In this document: positions 8,412 through 16,874 of the stretch, in pieces
Position numbering within the stretch: position 1 is the first letter of the stretch
How the letters are laid out: every line of letters starts with the position of its first letter
Source: an uncultured Bacteroidota bacterium
GTDB taxonomy: Bacteria; Bacteroidota; Ignavibacteria; UBA10030; UBA8401
Length of the DNA: 41,962 bases
Reading direction: 5' to 3'
Assembly: GCA_937920105.1 (NCBI GenBank)
Contig: CALETH010000014.1
Location: 1 to 41,962, forward strand
The notes under the pieces: model-generated
Told to the model about the DNA's origin: nothing
Database searches by the model: none
The model's input: only the letters and a program-made list of their open reading frames with translations
Position numbers and translations under genes: made by a program

Positions 8412-9618
8412 CTAACCAATATGCTGTTATATCACATTGACGGGTATTACCATAATACCATACAGGAGAGCCAGGGAAGGTTAAACTTGTTTGTGCAGAA
8501 TTAGATAAATCAGCATATCTCCATGTATCTTCTATAAAATCATCGCTACCACCACCACCACCATCTTGTTCCATTACTTTAAGTGTAATCACTCTGACAC
8601 TTGGTGGTAAAGCAGCATAATCTGCAATATTAACAGTGCACAAAGCCCTATTAACTAGATGTTCATTACAATCTGTTACATCATTAAACGAAATTCTATA
8701 AAATCCACAAAAACCATTTATATCTATAAAAAATTCTGGGTCGCCTTCAAACCAACCATCCCAAGAATCTGTAAGAACATGAAAGCGACCAACGGTAAGT
8801 TGCATACGAGTTTTTGGTCCAGTTGGTGCAGGAGTTCCACCACCGCCTCCTCCGCCACCACCTCCACCATCTTCATCTTCAGCGGAAGGCATTAAATTTG
8901 TTATTGGCAAATTATTTTTCTTTGTTTTTGTTAATTCTTTAGTTTTCCAATTTACATCGTTGGTAACTTCATAATCTTTTGGGTTTATATTATGTATAGA
9001 TTTTAATTTTTGTCCGTTTTTACCAACAGTATTTAAATATCCGTCATCATCTGTACGTTCATTATTACGTACAATAATATAGGGAATTGTTGGTGCTGTT
9101 TCTCTGGTAATTATTACTTCGTTGCCATTTTTATCATACCCAACAAGTTGAGTAATATCTTTATCTTTTGTTCCAAAAGGATAATACGCAACAATCAATC
9201 CGCCGTAATTGGTAATAGAATTATCTGTCCATTTTTCCATAAATGGCATCATGATTTGGAGTTTTGGGACGTTGGTAACAGCATTTCGTACTTCTGCATG
9301 TAATTGCAATTTTGCTAATGTAGAATTATTGAGATGTGAGAAAAGAATATCTTTATCTCCATCAAATTTATACGCAATTTTAGAGAATACCTCTTTACGA
9401 AGATTCTCATCAGCATTAAGTTCATGAGCAAGTTTTTTAGCAAGTGTTGCTGCGGAATTTCTTGCTTGTAAGTAGTTGTAAGAATTCTTAGAAAGTGAGG
9501 TGGATTGTGAGTGCTGAAGATTTTCTGCACTGGTAGGTGGTTCTATTGGACCGTCTTTTTTACATCCGATAAAAAAGAATGTACTCAAAAGTGTGAGTGT
9601 GATGAGGTAAGTTTTCAT
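8401..9618 (-). CDS. Two-domain lipoprotein with poly-glycine linker
   Basis: A 405-residue lipoprotein: lipobox FFIGCKK with Cys at residue 19, start ATG at 9618 behind AGGAGAACC. The N-terminal domain (~50-240) is mostly soluble and contains MPFMEKWTDNSITNYGG and YDKNGNEVIITRETAPTIPYIIV, which vaguely recall DUF3103-type secreted proteins, but I cannot assign it. An acidic stretch and an 11-Gly run then lead to a C-terminal domain (~270-405) with HVLTDSWDGWFEGDPEFFID, four or more Cys and a second Gly5 tract; the acidic loops suggest metal binding. It is first in the receptor block and overlaps the next gene by 11 bases. Confidence 0.7.
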   Translation of the reverse strand: MKTYLITLTLLSTFFFIGCKKDGPIEPPTSAENLQHSQSTSLSKNSYNYLQARNSAATLAKKLAHELNADENLRKEVFSKIAYKFDGDKDILFSHLNNSTLAKLQLHAEVRNAVTNVPKLQIMMPFMEKWTDNSITNYGGLIVAYYPFGTKDKDITQLVGYDKNGNEVIITRETAPTIPYIIVRNNERTDDDGYLNTVGKNGQKLKSIHNINPKDYEVTNDVNWKTKELTKTKKNNLPITNLMPSAEDEDGGGGGGGGGGGTPAPTGPKTRMQLTVGRFHVLTDSWDGWFEGDPEFFIDINGFCGFYRISFNDVTDCNEHLVNRALCTVNIADYAALPPSVRVITLKVMEQDGGGGGSDDFIEDTWRYADLSNSAQTSLTFPGSPVWYYGNTRQCDITAYWLDVY

Positions 9619-9704
9619 AAGGTTCTCCTATGAATGATGAATAAATGATGTGAGTTAGAAAAAACTTTATTTTGTAAACAAAATTAAGAGCAAAAACAAA
9701 AAAA

Positions 9705-9730
9705 GCGAATCCAAAAATATTTGGATTCGC
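9705..9730 (-). terminator. Intrinsic terminator of the histidine-kinase operon
   Basis: An 11-bp stem (GCGAATCCAAA / TTTGGATTCGC) with a 4-base loop. On the minus strand it is followed directly by a run of seven T and then GTTTTTGC. It sits 90 bases after the stop of the kinase gene at 9820 and upstream of the lipoprotein start at 9618, so it separates the two minus-strand operons. Confidence 0.8.
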
Positions 9731-9819
9731 CTCCTTAAACGAAATCTATATAAATTTTAAAACGTAGATTTTTTTATATTTCTTTCTTGATTTTATTATA
9801 CAACTTAATTTTTACTTTG

Positions 9820-12072
9820 TCAAGACTTTACTAACAACTCACTCATCGTAGTTAGTAATTGTTCTGTAGAAAATGGTTTTGTAAGAAACGATTGTGTTTT
9901 TAATGCAGAAGTTTTTACTAATTTTTCTCCCGTCAACAATCCGCTGGAAGCAATAATTTTTATATTCGGCTGCATCGTGCGTAAAACACGCATGGTGGAA
10001 ACACCATCCATAATAGGCATTATCATATCAATAAGAGCAAGAGAAATTTCTTGTTGATGTTGTGCAAAAATTGCAACGGCTTCTACACCATCTTTGGCAA
10101 CAAGTACTCTATATCCATAATTTTCTAAAATTTGTTTGGTAATATCTAACACTGGTAATTCATCATCAACAAGAAGAACAAGTTCGTTATTTCCATGAGG
10201 TAATTCTTTTTTCTCATCTTCTTGTACAACATCATCAGGAATAATTGCCGGTAAATGAATTTTAAATTTAGAACCATTATCCATTTCACTATACACTGTG
10301 ATAAATCCACCATAACTATCAATGATACGATGAGCGTTCGTGAGTCCAAATCCTGCTCCGGGACTTAATTCTTTAGTAGTAAAGTACGGGTCAAAAATTT
10401 TATCTATTATATGTGGAGCAATTCCGGTTCCTGTATCGGTAATGGTGATGACAACATATTTTCCGGCTTTTACTTGAGAATGAGAAAAAATATAATCATC
10501 ATCAATAACAGTATTTTCTCCGGTAACTTCTATTTTTCCTCCGTACGGCATTGCATCTCTCGCATTGAGAAAGAAATTCATAAACACTTGATGCAATTGT
10601 GTTGGGTCTCCCATCACATACCATAAATCTTTCGGACATTCTGTTTGTATGGTAATGTTTGGTGGAAATGTTTCTTGAATAATTTTTTCCGTATCACGAA
10701 TAAGATGACGAAGAGAAATTTCTATTTGTTCGCCTTCACTACCTTTTGCAAAAGCAAGTATTTGGCTTACCATTCTTGCTCCACGTTTAATACTTGCTTC
10801 TAATGTTTGAAGAATGGTTCCGCTTTTTTCATCCGTAGTTTTTCTTTTTAAGATTTGAACGGAAAGTAATAATGGTCCAAGAACGTTATTTAAATCGTGA
10901 GCAATTCCGCTGGCGAGACGTCCTAAACTTTCCATACGTTGTGTGCGGAAAAAGTGAGATTCTATTTTTCGTTTTTCTGTTACATCTCTATTGACATAGA
11001 TAATGGATTTTGGTTCATTTTTTCCATCAAGAGCAACCGTCCAACGTCCTTCTACAAAAAGTTCTTTTCCATCTTTTGTTATTTGATGAACCTCACCTCG
11101 CCATTCACGTTTTTCCAACAATGTTGCATTGGCGTTGATAATTGCTGTGGTGAGTTCACCATACACAATATCTAATATTTGCTTACCAATGACTTCATGT
11201 TCTTGCCATCCGTATAATTGTTCTGCACCTTTGTTCCAAAAACGAATAGCATTTTCTAAATCACAAACAATAATTGCATCTAATGTTGCATTTAAACATT
11301 CTGCTTGTTCGCGAATTTTTTCTTCGGATTTTTTTCGTTCGGTGATATTTCGAAAATTGATGACGATGCCTTTAATGTGAGGGTCATACAAAAAATTATT
11401 TCCAACAGCTTCAAATGATAAATAGGTCTCATCTGCATGATGAAAACGGAATTCAAATAAGGAAAGTGGCTTTTCTTTTGTTTCAACAAGTTGTTGGAAA
11501 AAATGTTCGAAACGTTTTGCATCATCGGGATGGATGTAATTAAAAATATTTGTTCCGTAAAATTCTTTCAGTGTATATCCGGTGATGGATTTTAGGGAGA
11601 GACTTCCATATAAAATTTTTCCATCGGGCTGAATGATGGTAATAATATCAGATGAATTTTGCACAAGAGAGCGAAAACGTTTTTCACTTTGTGCAATGGC
11701 TTCGGCTTGTCGCTCAAGACGAATTTTGATGGCATTAAGAAGTTCTTCAGTTGTGAATGGTTTTTGAAGATAATCATCTGCACCTAATTCCATTCCGTAA
11801 CGCACATCGGTTTTTTCAGATTTTGCAGTGAGAAAAATAAATGGCAATGAGGCAGTGGTATTATCATTACGAAGTTCTTTAAGAACTTCGTATCCATCCA
11901 TTTCGGGCATCATAATATCACAAATAATGAGGTCGGGAATTTCTTTTTTTGCTAATGCAATACCTTCTCTTCCGTTTGTTGCAACCACGGCGTGAAAATT
12001 TTCAAATTCAAGAATTTGTTTAATATTTTCACGAACAGAAAATTCGTCTTCAATTACTAAAACTTTTGTCAT
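9820..12072 (-). CDS. Hybrid sensor histidine kinase, REC-PAS-PAS-HisKA-HATPase-REC
   Basis: A 750-residue cytoplasmic signalling protein without membrane segments. An N-terminal receiver (1-120) has D52 as phosphoacceptor and K104. Two PAS domains follow, ~130-247 and ~255-370 (each ending in an RNITERKK/RDVTEKRK-type signature). The kinase core has H392 in the H-box GIAHDLNNVLGP, N503 in the N-box, and DTGTGIAP and GFGLTNA in the ATP lid. A C-terminal receiver has D682 and K732. A receiver at both ends suggests control by another kinase, most simply the coupled one upstream, whose stop overlaps this ATG by 4 bases. Output partners are not in the window. Confidence 0.92.
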   Translation of the reverse strand: MTKVLVIEDEFSVRENIKQILEFENFHAVVATNGREGIALAKKEIPDLIICDIMMPEMDGYEVLKELRNDNTTASLPFIFLTAKSEKTDVRYGMELGADDYLQKPFTTEELLNAIKIRLERQAEAIAQSEKRFRSLVQNSSDIITIIQPDGKILYGSLSLKSITGYTLKEFYGTNIFNYIHPDDAKRFEHFFQQLVETKEKPLSLFEFRFHHADETYLSFEAVGNNFLYDPHIKGIVINFRNITERKKSEEKIREQAECLNATLDAIIVCDLENAIRFWNKGAEQLYGWQEHEVIGKQILDIVYGELTTAIINANATLLEKREWRGEVHQITKDGKELFVEGRWTVALDGKNEPKSIIYVNRDVTEKRKIESHFFRTQRMESLGRLASGIAHDLNNVLGPLLLSVQILKRKTTDEKSGTILQTLEASIKRGARMVSQILAFAKGSEGEQIEISLRHLIRDTEKIIQETFPPNITIQTECPKDLWYVMGDPTQLHQVFMNFFLNARDAMPYGGKIEVTGENTVIDDDYIFSHSQVKAGKYVVITITDTGTGIAPHIIDKIFDPYFTTKELSPGAGFGLTNAHRIIDSYGGFITVYSEMDNGSKFKIHLPAIIPDDVVQEDEKKELPHGNNELVLLVDDELPVLDITKQILENYGYRVLVAKDGVEAVAIFAQHQQEISLALIDMIMPIMDGVSTMRVLRTMQPNIKIIASSGLLTGEKLVKTSALKTQSFLTKPFSTEQLLTTMSELLVKS

Positions 12073-13169
12073 ACGTTCTCCTTTATAAGTGGAAGAGTGA
12101 TAGTGCAGGTTGTTCCTTTTCCAGTGTCGCTTTCGATAGAAATATTTCCGCCATGAAGTTCAACGGAACGTTTTACAATAACTAAACCAAGTCCAGTTCC
12201 TTGAATAGTACCCACATTTTTTGCTCTATGAAATGGTTGAAAAAGTTGTTCTATATCTTCTTTTGGAATTCCAATACCTTGGTCTTGCACAGAAAATGTA
12301 ATAGTATTATTTGAACACGCTGCTGTAAAGATAATTGTGCTATTGGGTGGTGAATATTTAATGGCATTAGAAAGAAGATTCTCTAAAATTTGCCAAATCA
12401 TTTTTTCATCAAGAAGAGCGTGGGTTGCTATATTAGTTGAATGAAAAAGAATAATTTGATTAGTTTTTCTTAAAACATTTAATTCTAATTCTTGAATAAT
12501 GTCATTACAAAGTTTTTGAATGTTGACGGGCTTTCTTTGTATTTCAAGTTTGCCGGCGTCAGATTTTCCAACAAGAAGAATATCTTCCAACAAACGCGTC
12601 ATGTGTTTTACGCTTTCTTGAATGCGTTGCACATTTTTTTTGCGATTATTTTCAGTGAGTTTATCATCATACCTATCTAAAATTTCTGCGGAAGAAAGAA
12701 TGCCAGCAAGTGGTGTGCGAAACTCGTGTGATGCCATAGAAATAAATCGTGAACGAAGTTCTCCAAGGTTTTTTTCTTTTTTTAATGCAGTTTGTATTTG
12801 TTCTTCTGTTTTTTTTCGCTCAGTAATATTCGTAATAACAGCATCGTAAAATTTTAGTGTATGATGTTCATCAAAAACACCATTCGCATTTACTAATCCC
12901 CAAAACATCGTTCCATCTTTACAAAGAAATTGTGTTTCATAATTTAAACAATGTTGCTGCAATTTTATTGTAGAAATTATTTCTTCATGTTGTTGTGGAT
13001 TAACGTGCAAAGAATTATTTGTCTGTAATAATTCTTCTACAGAATCATACTTAAACATTTTTACGAAGGCATTATTCGCATAGACTAATTTTTTATCCGC
13101 AGTACTGCGATAAATTCCTTCAGGAATATTTTGTGTGATGGAAGTGAGAAGTTCAAATGTTTCGTTCAT
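12069..13169 (-). CDS. PAS-domain sensor histidine kinase
   Basis: A 366-residue soluble kinase from ATG 13169; an in-frame TTG at 13223 exists but adds only a low-quality tail. PAS domain ~5-120 ending ITNITERKK, HisKA with H148 in MASHEFRTPLAG, then HATPase motifs QILENLLSNAIKYSP, DQGIGIP and GTGLGLVIVK. There is no receiver and no membrane segment. The stop and the next kinase's start share ATGA, so the two are made together, and this kinase could phosphorylate the N-terminal receiver of the downstream hybrid kinase (inference). No Shine-Dalgarno is visible at this start. The gene is divergent from the secreted-protein gene at 13271. Confidence 0.9.
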   Translation of the reverse strand: MNETFELLTSITQNIPEGIYRSTADKKLVYANNAFVKMFKYDSVEELLQTNNSLHVNPQQHEEIISTIKLQQHCLNYETQFLCKDGTMFWGLVNANGVFDEHHTLKFYDAVITNITERKKTEEQIQTALKKEKNLGELRSRFISMASHEFRTPLAGILSSAEILDRYDDKLTENNRKKNVQRIQESVKHMTRLLEDILLVGKSDAGKLEIQRKPVNIQKLCNDIIQELELNVLRKTNQIILFHSTNIATHALLDEKMIWQILENLLSNAIKYSPPNSTIIFTAACSNNTITFSVQDQGIGIPKEDIEQLFQPFHRAKNVGTIQGTGLGLVIVKRSVELHGGNISIESDTGKGTTCTITLPLIKENV

Positions 13170-13209
13170 ATTTTTTAAATATACAAACTCTAATGTTGTA
13201 GTAAAAGAG

Positions 13210-13234
13210 TTGATAATGGTCAAATGTTTATCAA
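13210..13234. promoter_or_regulatory. Dyad in the divergent promoter region (possible operator)
   Basis: TTGATAA (13210-13216) and its exact reverse complement TTATCAA (13228-13234) are separated by 11 bases, in the ~100-base gap between the divergent kinase and secreted-protein genes. A TATAAT hexamer at 13246-13251, 19 bases before the plus-strand start, is a candidate -10 box, which would put the dyad around -35. Such a short dyad could occur by chance in AT-rich DNA. Confidence 0.35.
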
Positions 13235-13270
13235 TAAAAGTATGTTATAATAGTGTACAAAGGGGGAAAT

Positions 13271-15331
13271 ATGAAAAAATATTATTGTATTGCATTTTTT
13301 ATTATTCACACACCGCTATTATTAATAGCAAATATTGAGCCATTTTTTGCGGTTTCCGAACCTAGTGGTTCAATTATGGTAAAATTGTTTCCAACGGAAA
13401 AAATTCCCACAAATACACCAACAATAGTAACATTTGGTATTCCATTTACAAAAAGTTCTCTTTCTGTAGATAGTATCAAAACGGTACGAATTCTCAAAAA
13501 TGGTATAGAAATTCCCGCATTTGTAGAATTACAGACACCGTGGAGAAATTTTTCTAATACAGATAATAAATTTGTTCGCGTCGCAATAATACAAGTATCA
13601 TATTCTTTTTTTGTACAATTTCCTAATTATGAAGAAATAACTATTGAATGGGGAAAAAATCTACGGACAAAATCTATTAACACATTTCAAAATCCTAGAA
13701 CTGCATGGCATTTGGTAACATCTGGAACATTTGCCGTGGAAGATAGTGTGTATGAACCAGATGTTTTTGTTGTCTTACCTAAAACACATTTAACAAAAGG
13801 AATCTTGAATTTGCAAAGAATGCTTCCGTTGAATGATAATATTTCTGAACAACGAGATGAGCCATCATTATTAAAAAATAGTTTTACAGATAAAAACTTT
13901 TTAGCACAAGAGTACGCACAAAAAAATAATTTCTTTACGATTATTAATGAAGATAATATTTTGGTACAAGATAAAAATCAATGTAAATATAAAACAGATT
14001 TTGATGTTTGGTTATATGATAGAGCATCAACAATGTTTTTATTGTATATGCGAAGTGGTTGGTTGCAACCGTTGCGAGAAGCAGTTCGTGCAACGGAATT
14101 TTATAGAAAACATCTTTACACAAAAGAAACTATTCCGGCAAAGGCAGTAGGAATTTTTCAACTTAAAGTTCCATCGTTAGATAATTATTATACAGATGGA
14201 AATAAAGCAATGTATAGTTACAATGAATGTTTGGCATATACGTTTTGGTTGACTGGTGATACAGTTGTATTGTCACATATTCAAGATGTTGTAACGGCGC
14301 ATGAAAATAATGATGAACCATCTCGTTGGAATCCAAAAAGTCCGACATTTACAGAACGGCATCTTGCATTTCGATTGCTCTCTAATATTATTGCGTACGA
14401 AATTTTTGGAACGGATTCCTACAAACAAAATATTGTTACTCAAACATCAGATTTTATTTGGCACCAAAATGGTGCTAGTGGTTTGCTTCCTAAAAATAAA
14501 ATTGATGGTGGTTTATATCATTATGGAAGACAGAACGCTGGGGATGGGAGTGCAAATGAATTTATTATTTCACCGTGGATGTCTGCAATTCTTACTAATG
14601 CAATGGTGCGAGCGTTCGCTGTAACAGAAGATAATGCAATAGCAAAATTTATAAAAAGAACGGGAACAGCACTTGTTGCCTCATTAAAAAAAGATAAAAA
14701 TAATGTGTACGGAAATGATTTGTATTATTGTGATTACATTATGAAATATGATGGAACAACGGATGAACGTGACGGAACAGAAATAGAGCATTCGTTAGAT
14801 GTTCTTTCAGCAATTCAATGGGCAAATTATTTTACAGCATTATTGAATGAACCCATAAAAACTTCTCAGCAAATAATGACACAACAACTTTATAAATCTT
14901 ACAATATGGGAGTAAATTATTGGATACGTCCTGATGCTGCAAAAAATTTTGGTTTGCCGGAATTTCGTGTCGCTCCATGGAGAAAATATAATTGGGAACA
15001 CAGAATTGCCGGAAGTATTTCGTGGATTGCAAAAACTCTTGTGGATTATATTCCGACGCCAACAGTATTTATTCCAAAATTGTATAATAATTATCCGAAT
15101 CCATTTTCTGTATTGACAACGATTGAGTTTTCCGTACCTCAAGATATGTATGTTGAATTGAAAATTTATAATATTTTGGGACAAGAGATTGAAATGATTT
15201 TTCAAGGATGGGAAAAAGCCGGAAAATATTTAGTAGAGTGGGACGCACAAAAATTCTCCAGTGGAATATACTTCTATCGTTTACATGCCGGAAATTTTTT
15301 TGAAACTAAAAAGATGGTAGTGGTGAGGTGA
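13271..15331 (+). CDS. Large secreted protein with T9SS type A sorting domain, possible glycan-active enzyme
   Basis: A 686-residue exported protein. ATG 13271 follows AGGGGGAAAT and opens a signal peptide. Residues ~30-130 read as a beta-sandwich (TPTIVTFGIPFTKSSLSVDSI) resembling the N-terminal domains of PcRGLX/YetA-type rhamnogalacturonan lyases. Residues ~220-580 are helical with W- and Y-rich motifs (AMYSYNECLAYTFWLTGD) and suggest an alpha/alpha-toroid fold. The last ~83 residues are a textbook T9SS sorting domain (NNYPNPF, LKIYNILGQEI, SGIYFYRL, KKMVVVR). It would cross the outer membrane through T9SS, of which PorQ is encoded at 17747. Lyase or hydrolase activity is a guess from fold-like patterns only. 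Confidence 0.8.
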   Translation: MKKYYCIAFFIIHTPLLLIANIEPFFAVSEPSGSIMVKLFPTEKIPTNTPTIVTFGIPFTKSSLSVDSIKTVRILKNGIEIPAFVELQTPWRNFSNTDNKFVRVAIIQVSYSFFVQFPNYEEITIEWGKNLRTKSINTFQNPRTAWHLVTSGTFAVEDSVYEPDVFVVLPKTHLTKGILNLQRMLPLNDNISEQRDEPSLLKNSFTDKNFLAQEYAQKNNFFTIINEDNILVQDKNQCKYKTDFDVWLYDRASTMFLLYMRSGWLQPLREAVRATEFYRKHLYTKETIPAKAVGIFQLKVPSLDNYYTDGNKAMYSYNECLAYTFWLTGDTVVLSHIQDVVTAHENNDEPSRWNPKSPTFTERHLAFRLLSNIIAYEIFGTDSYKQNIVTQTSDFIWHQNGASGLLPKNKIDGGLYHYGRQNAGDGSANEFIISPWMSAILTNAMVRAFAVTEDNAIAKFIKRTGTALVASLKKDKNNVYGNDLYYCDYIMKYDGTTDERDGTEIEHSLDVLSAIQWANYFTALLNEPIKTSQQIMTQQLYKSYNMGVNYWIRPDAAKNFGLPEFRVAPWRKYNWEHRIAGSISWIAKTLVDYIPTPTVFIPKLYNNYPNPFSVLTTIEFSVPQDMYVELKIYNILGQEIEMIFQGWEKAGKYLVEWDAQKFSSGIYFYRLHAGNFFETKKMVVVR

Positions 15332-15378
15332 ATCAATAAGTAATGAAGTGGTTGGAGAAATGAAAATCCATATAATTT

Positions 15379-16173
15379 CTATAATCCATTGTTTCTTTCT
15401 TCTTGCAATTTTCTTACAATCTTTATTACTAATTTCCTTGGAAAAAATCGCACAGAATGTACAAGAAGTTTATTCCACATTCCGGGAATAATAAGAGTTT
15501 TCCCCTTCATCAAACCTTTATAACCAATGTTTGCAACAGTTTCTGCTTGCATTACCATTCCAGATTTTGCGAAGAGTTTTGTTTGTTCAACCTTTGCCCG
15601 TTTTTGAAATTCCGTTTCTGTAGGTCCTGGGCAAAGAGCAGTAACAGTAATATTGGTTGTTTTGAGTTCGCTGGCTAATGCTTCAGAAAAAGAGAGAACG
15701 TACGCTTTCGTTGCATAATAGGTAGCCATAAAAGGTCCGGGTTGAAATGCTGCGGTAGAAGCGACATTCATAATTTTCCCGAAATTTCGTTTCATCATTT
15801 CAGGAAGAAATAATTTTGTGAGATGTGTTAATGCAGTAATGTTGACTTGAATCATTCCTAACTGCTCATCAAGATTGCTTTCTGCAAACATTCCATGAGT
15901 TCCAAACCCAGCATTGTTAATAAGAAAATCCACAGAAATATTTTTTTCTTGTGTGAATTGGAAAATTTTTTCTACGGCCTTTGGTAAACTTAAATCAACA
16001 GAAAAAATGTGAACAGTGATATTATATTGTTGCTGAAATTCTGTTACAATTTTTTGCAAACGTTCTGCATTACGGGCAACAAGTACGAGATTATAATTAT
16101 CTTTTGCAAAAAGTTTTGCTAATTCGTACCCAATACCAAATGAGGCACCGGTGATGAGGGCTGTGTGTCGCAT
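15379..16173 (-). CDS. Short-chain dehydrogenase/reductase (classical SDR)
   Basis: A 264-residue NAD(P)-dependent oxidoreductase. The Rossmann start is TGASFGIG at residues 8-15, followed by NNAGFG, the catalytic Ser in NVASTAAF, and the YxxxK pair in YYATK, then CPGPTETEF. R34 in LVARNAERL suggests a preference for NADP(H). The C-terminal KLLVHSVRFFPRKLVIKIVRKLQEE is basic and amphipathic, as in the DltE/YqjQ-like SDR group, and could associate with membranes. Substrate unknown. It is convergent with the secreted-protein gene and does not form an obvious operon with the SUKH gene 37 bases upstream, though co-transcription is possible. Confidence 0.88.
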   Translation of the reverse strand: MRHTALITGASFGIGYELAKLFAKDNYNLVLVARNAERLQKIVTEFQQQYNITVHIFSVDLSLPKAVEKIFQFTQEKNISVDFLINNAGFGTHGMFAESNLDEQLGMIQVNITALTHLTKLFLPEMMKRNFGKIMNVASTAAFQPGPFMATYYATKAYVLSFSEALASELKTTNITVTALCPGPTETEFQKRAKVEQTKLFAKSGMVMQAETVANIGYKGLMKGKTLIIPGMWNKLLVHSVRFFPRKLVIKIVRKLQEERNNGL

Positions 16174-16210
16174 GGATGAATTTCTTATTAAAGTAATATT
16201 TTCTGAATGC

Positions 16211-16873
16211 TTATTTGAGCAATTTTCCCCATTCTTTATATCTAGAGTGGATTTCTTGTAATGTGCTATTTTCTAAATGTTTATCTAACCATTCTTCATA
16301 CCAAGAAAAAAAAGTATGTTGAATTATTTTATTTTTTTCTTTTTTATAGAGAGGATAATTTCCTTCACCCGCCTTCCACATTTTTTCCCTTTGTTCACCA
16401 GTAACAATTAATCCATAAAATACATCACATTCACCAGTATCACTTAAACATAAATAACCTGGAATTTCTCTTTCGGGACAACTATCGTATAGGTGAGCAA
16501 AAAGAGGACAGTAGTTATTTTCTTTTTCAATACTATAAATGATTTTTTTTGTTATTGTATTGGTGAATGGAAATGGAGTACTTAAAAAATTGGGAAGAAT
16601 TTTTTTCAAAGTGACTACATAGTGTAAGGCATTTTTTAAAGTATTTAAATGAAAATATGCATAAAAGGGTGAGTTTCCTCTTTGTCCATTTCCGATGTGT
16701 AATAAAAATTGTCGATAGTCTTCAGGTATTATTATACTATGTTTTTTTTCAAACGCAATAATTGTTTTTTCTGCTAATGGTGGATAGAATTTTATAGAAG
16801 GGAGTTTGTAACTTTTCCTTTTTTTATTAAGCAGCGCAATTTTATTTTTTATAGTAATTAATTGTGAAGGCAT
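16211..16873 (-). CDS. SUKH (SMI1/KNR4) domain protein
   Basis: A 220-residue cytosolic protein from ATG 16873, one base after the stop of the upstream gene. The SUKH signature lies at ~45-75 (AFEKKHSIIIPEDYRQFLLHIGNG), followed by GYLCLSDTGECDVFYGLIV, a common later SUKH segment. A Trp-rich C-terminus follows (FFSWYEEWLDKHLENS). SUKH proteins are often immunity proteins against nuclease or other polymorphic toxins, but also occur as housekeeping scaffolds. The tight pairing with a transglutaminase-like protein suggests a functional pair. No polymorphic toxin with delivery domains is nearby, so an immunity role is only a possibility. Confidence 0.75.
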   Translation of the reverse strand: MPSQLITIKNKIALLNKKRKSYKLPSIKFYPPLAEKTIIAFEKKHSIIIPEDYRQFLLHIGNGQRGNSPFYAYFHLNTLKNALHYVVTLKKILPNFLSTPFPFTNTITKKIIYSIEKENNYCPLFAHLYDSCPEREIPGYLCLSDTGECDVFYGLIVTGEQREKMWKAGEGNYPLYKKEKNKIIQHTFFSWYEEWLDKHLENSTLQEIHSRYKEWGKLLK

Positions 16874-16874
16874 T

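Noticed and set aside
13170..13223. TTG-started N-terminal extension of the PAS histidine kinase
   Set aside because: The 18 extra residues have no PAS similarity and run into the divergent promoter region; ATG 13169 begins directly at the domain.
14301..14624. 107-codon frame inside the T9SS cargo gene
   Set aside because: Same-strand frame-shifted shadow with Met/Leu/Ile-rich text; the overlying gene has the coherent signal peptide and sorting domain.
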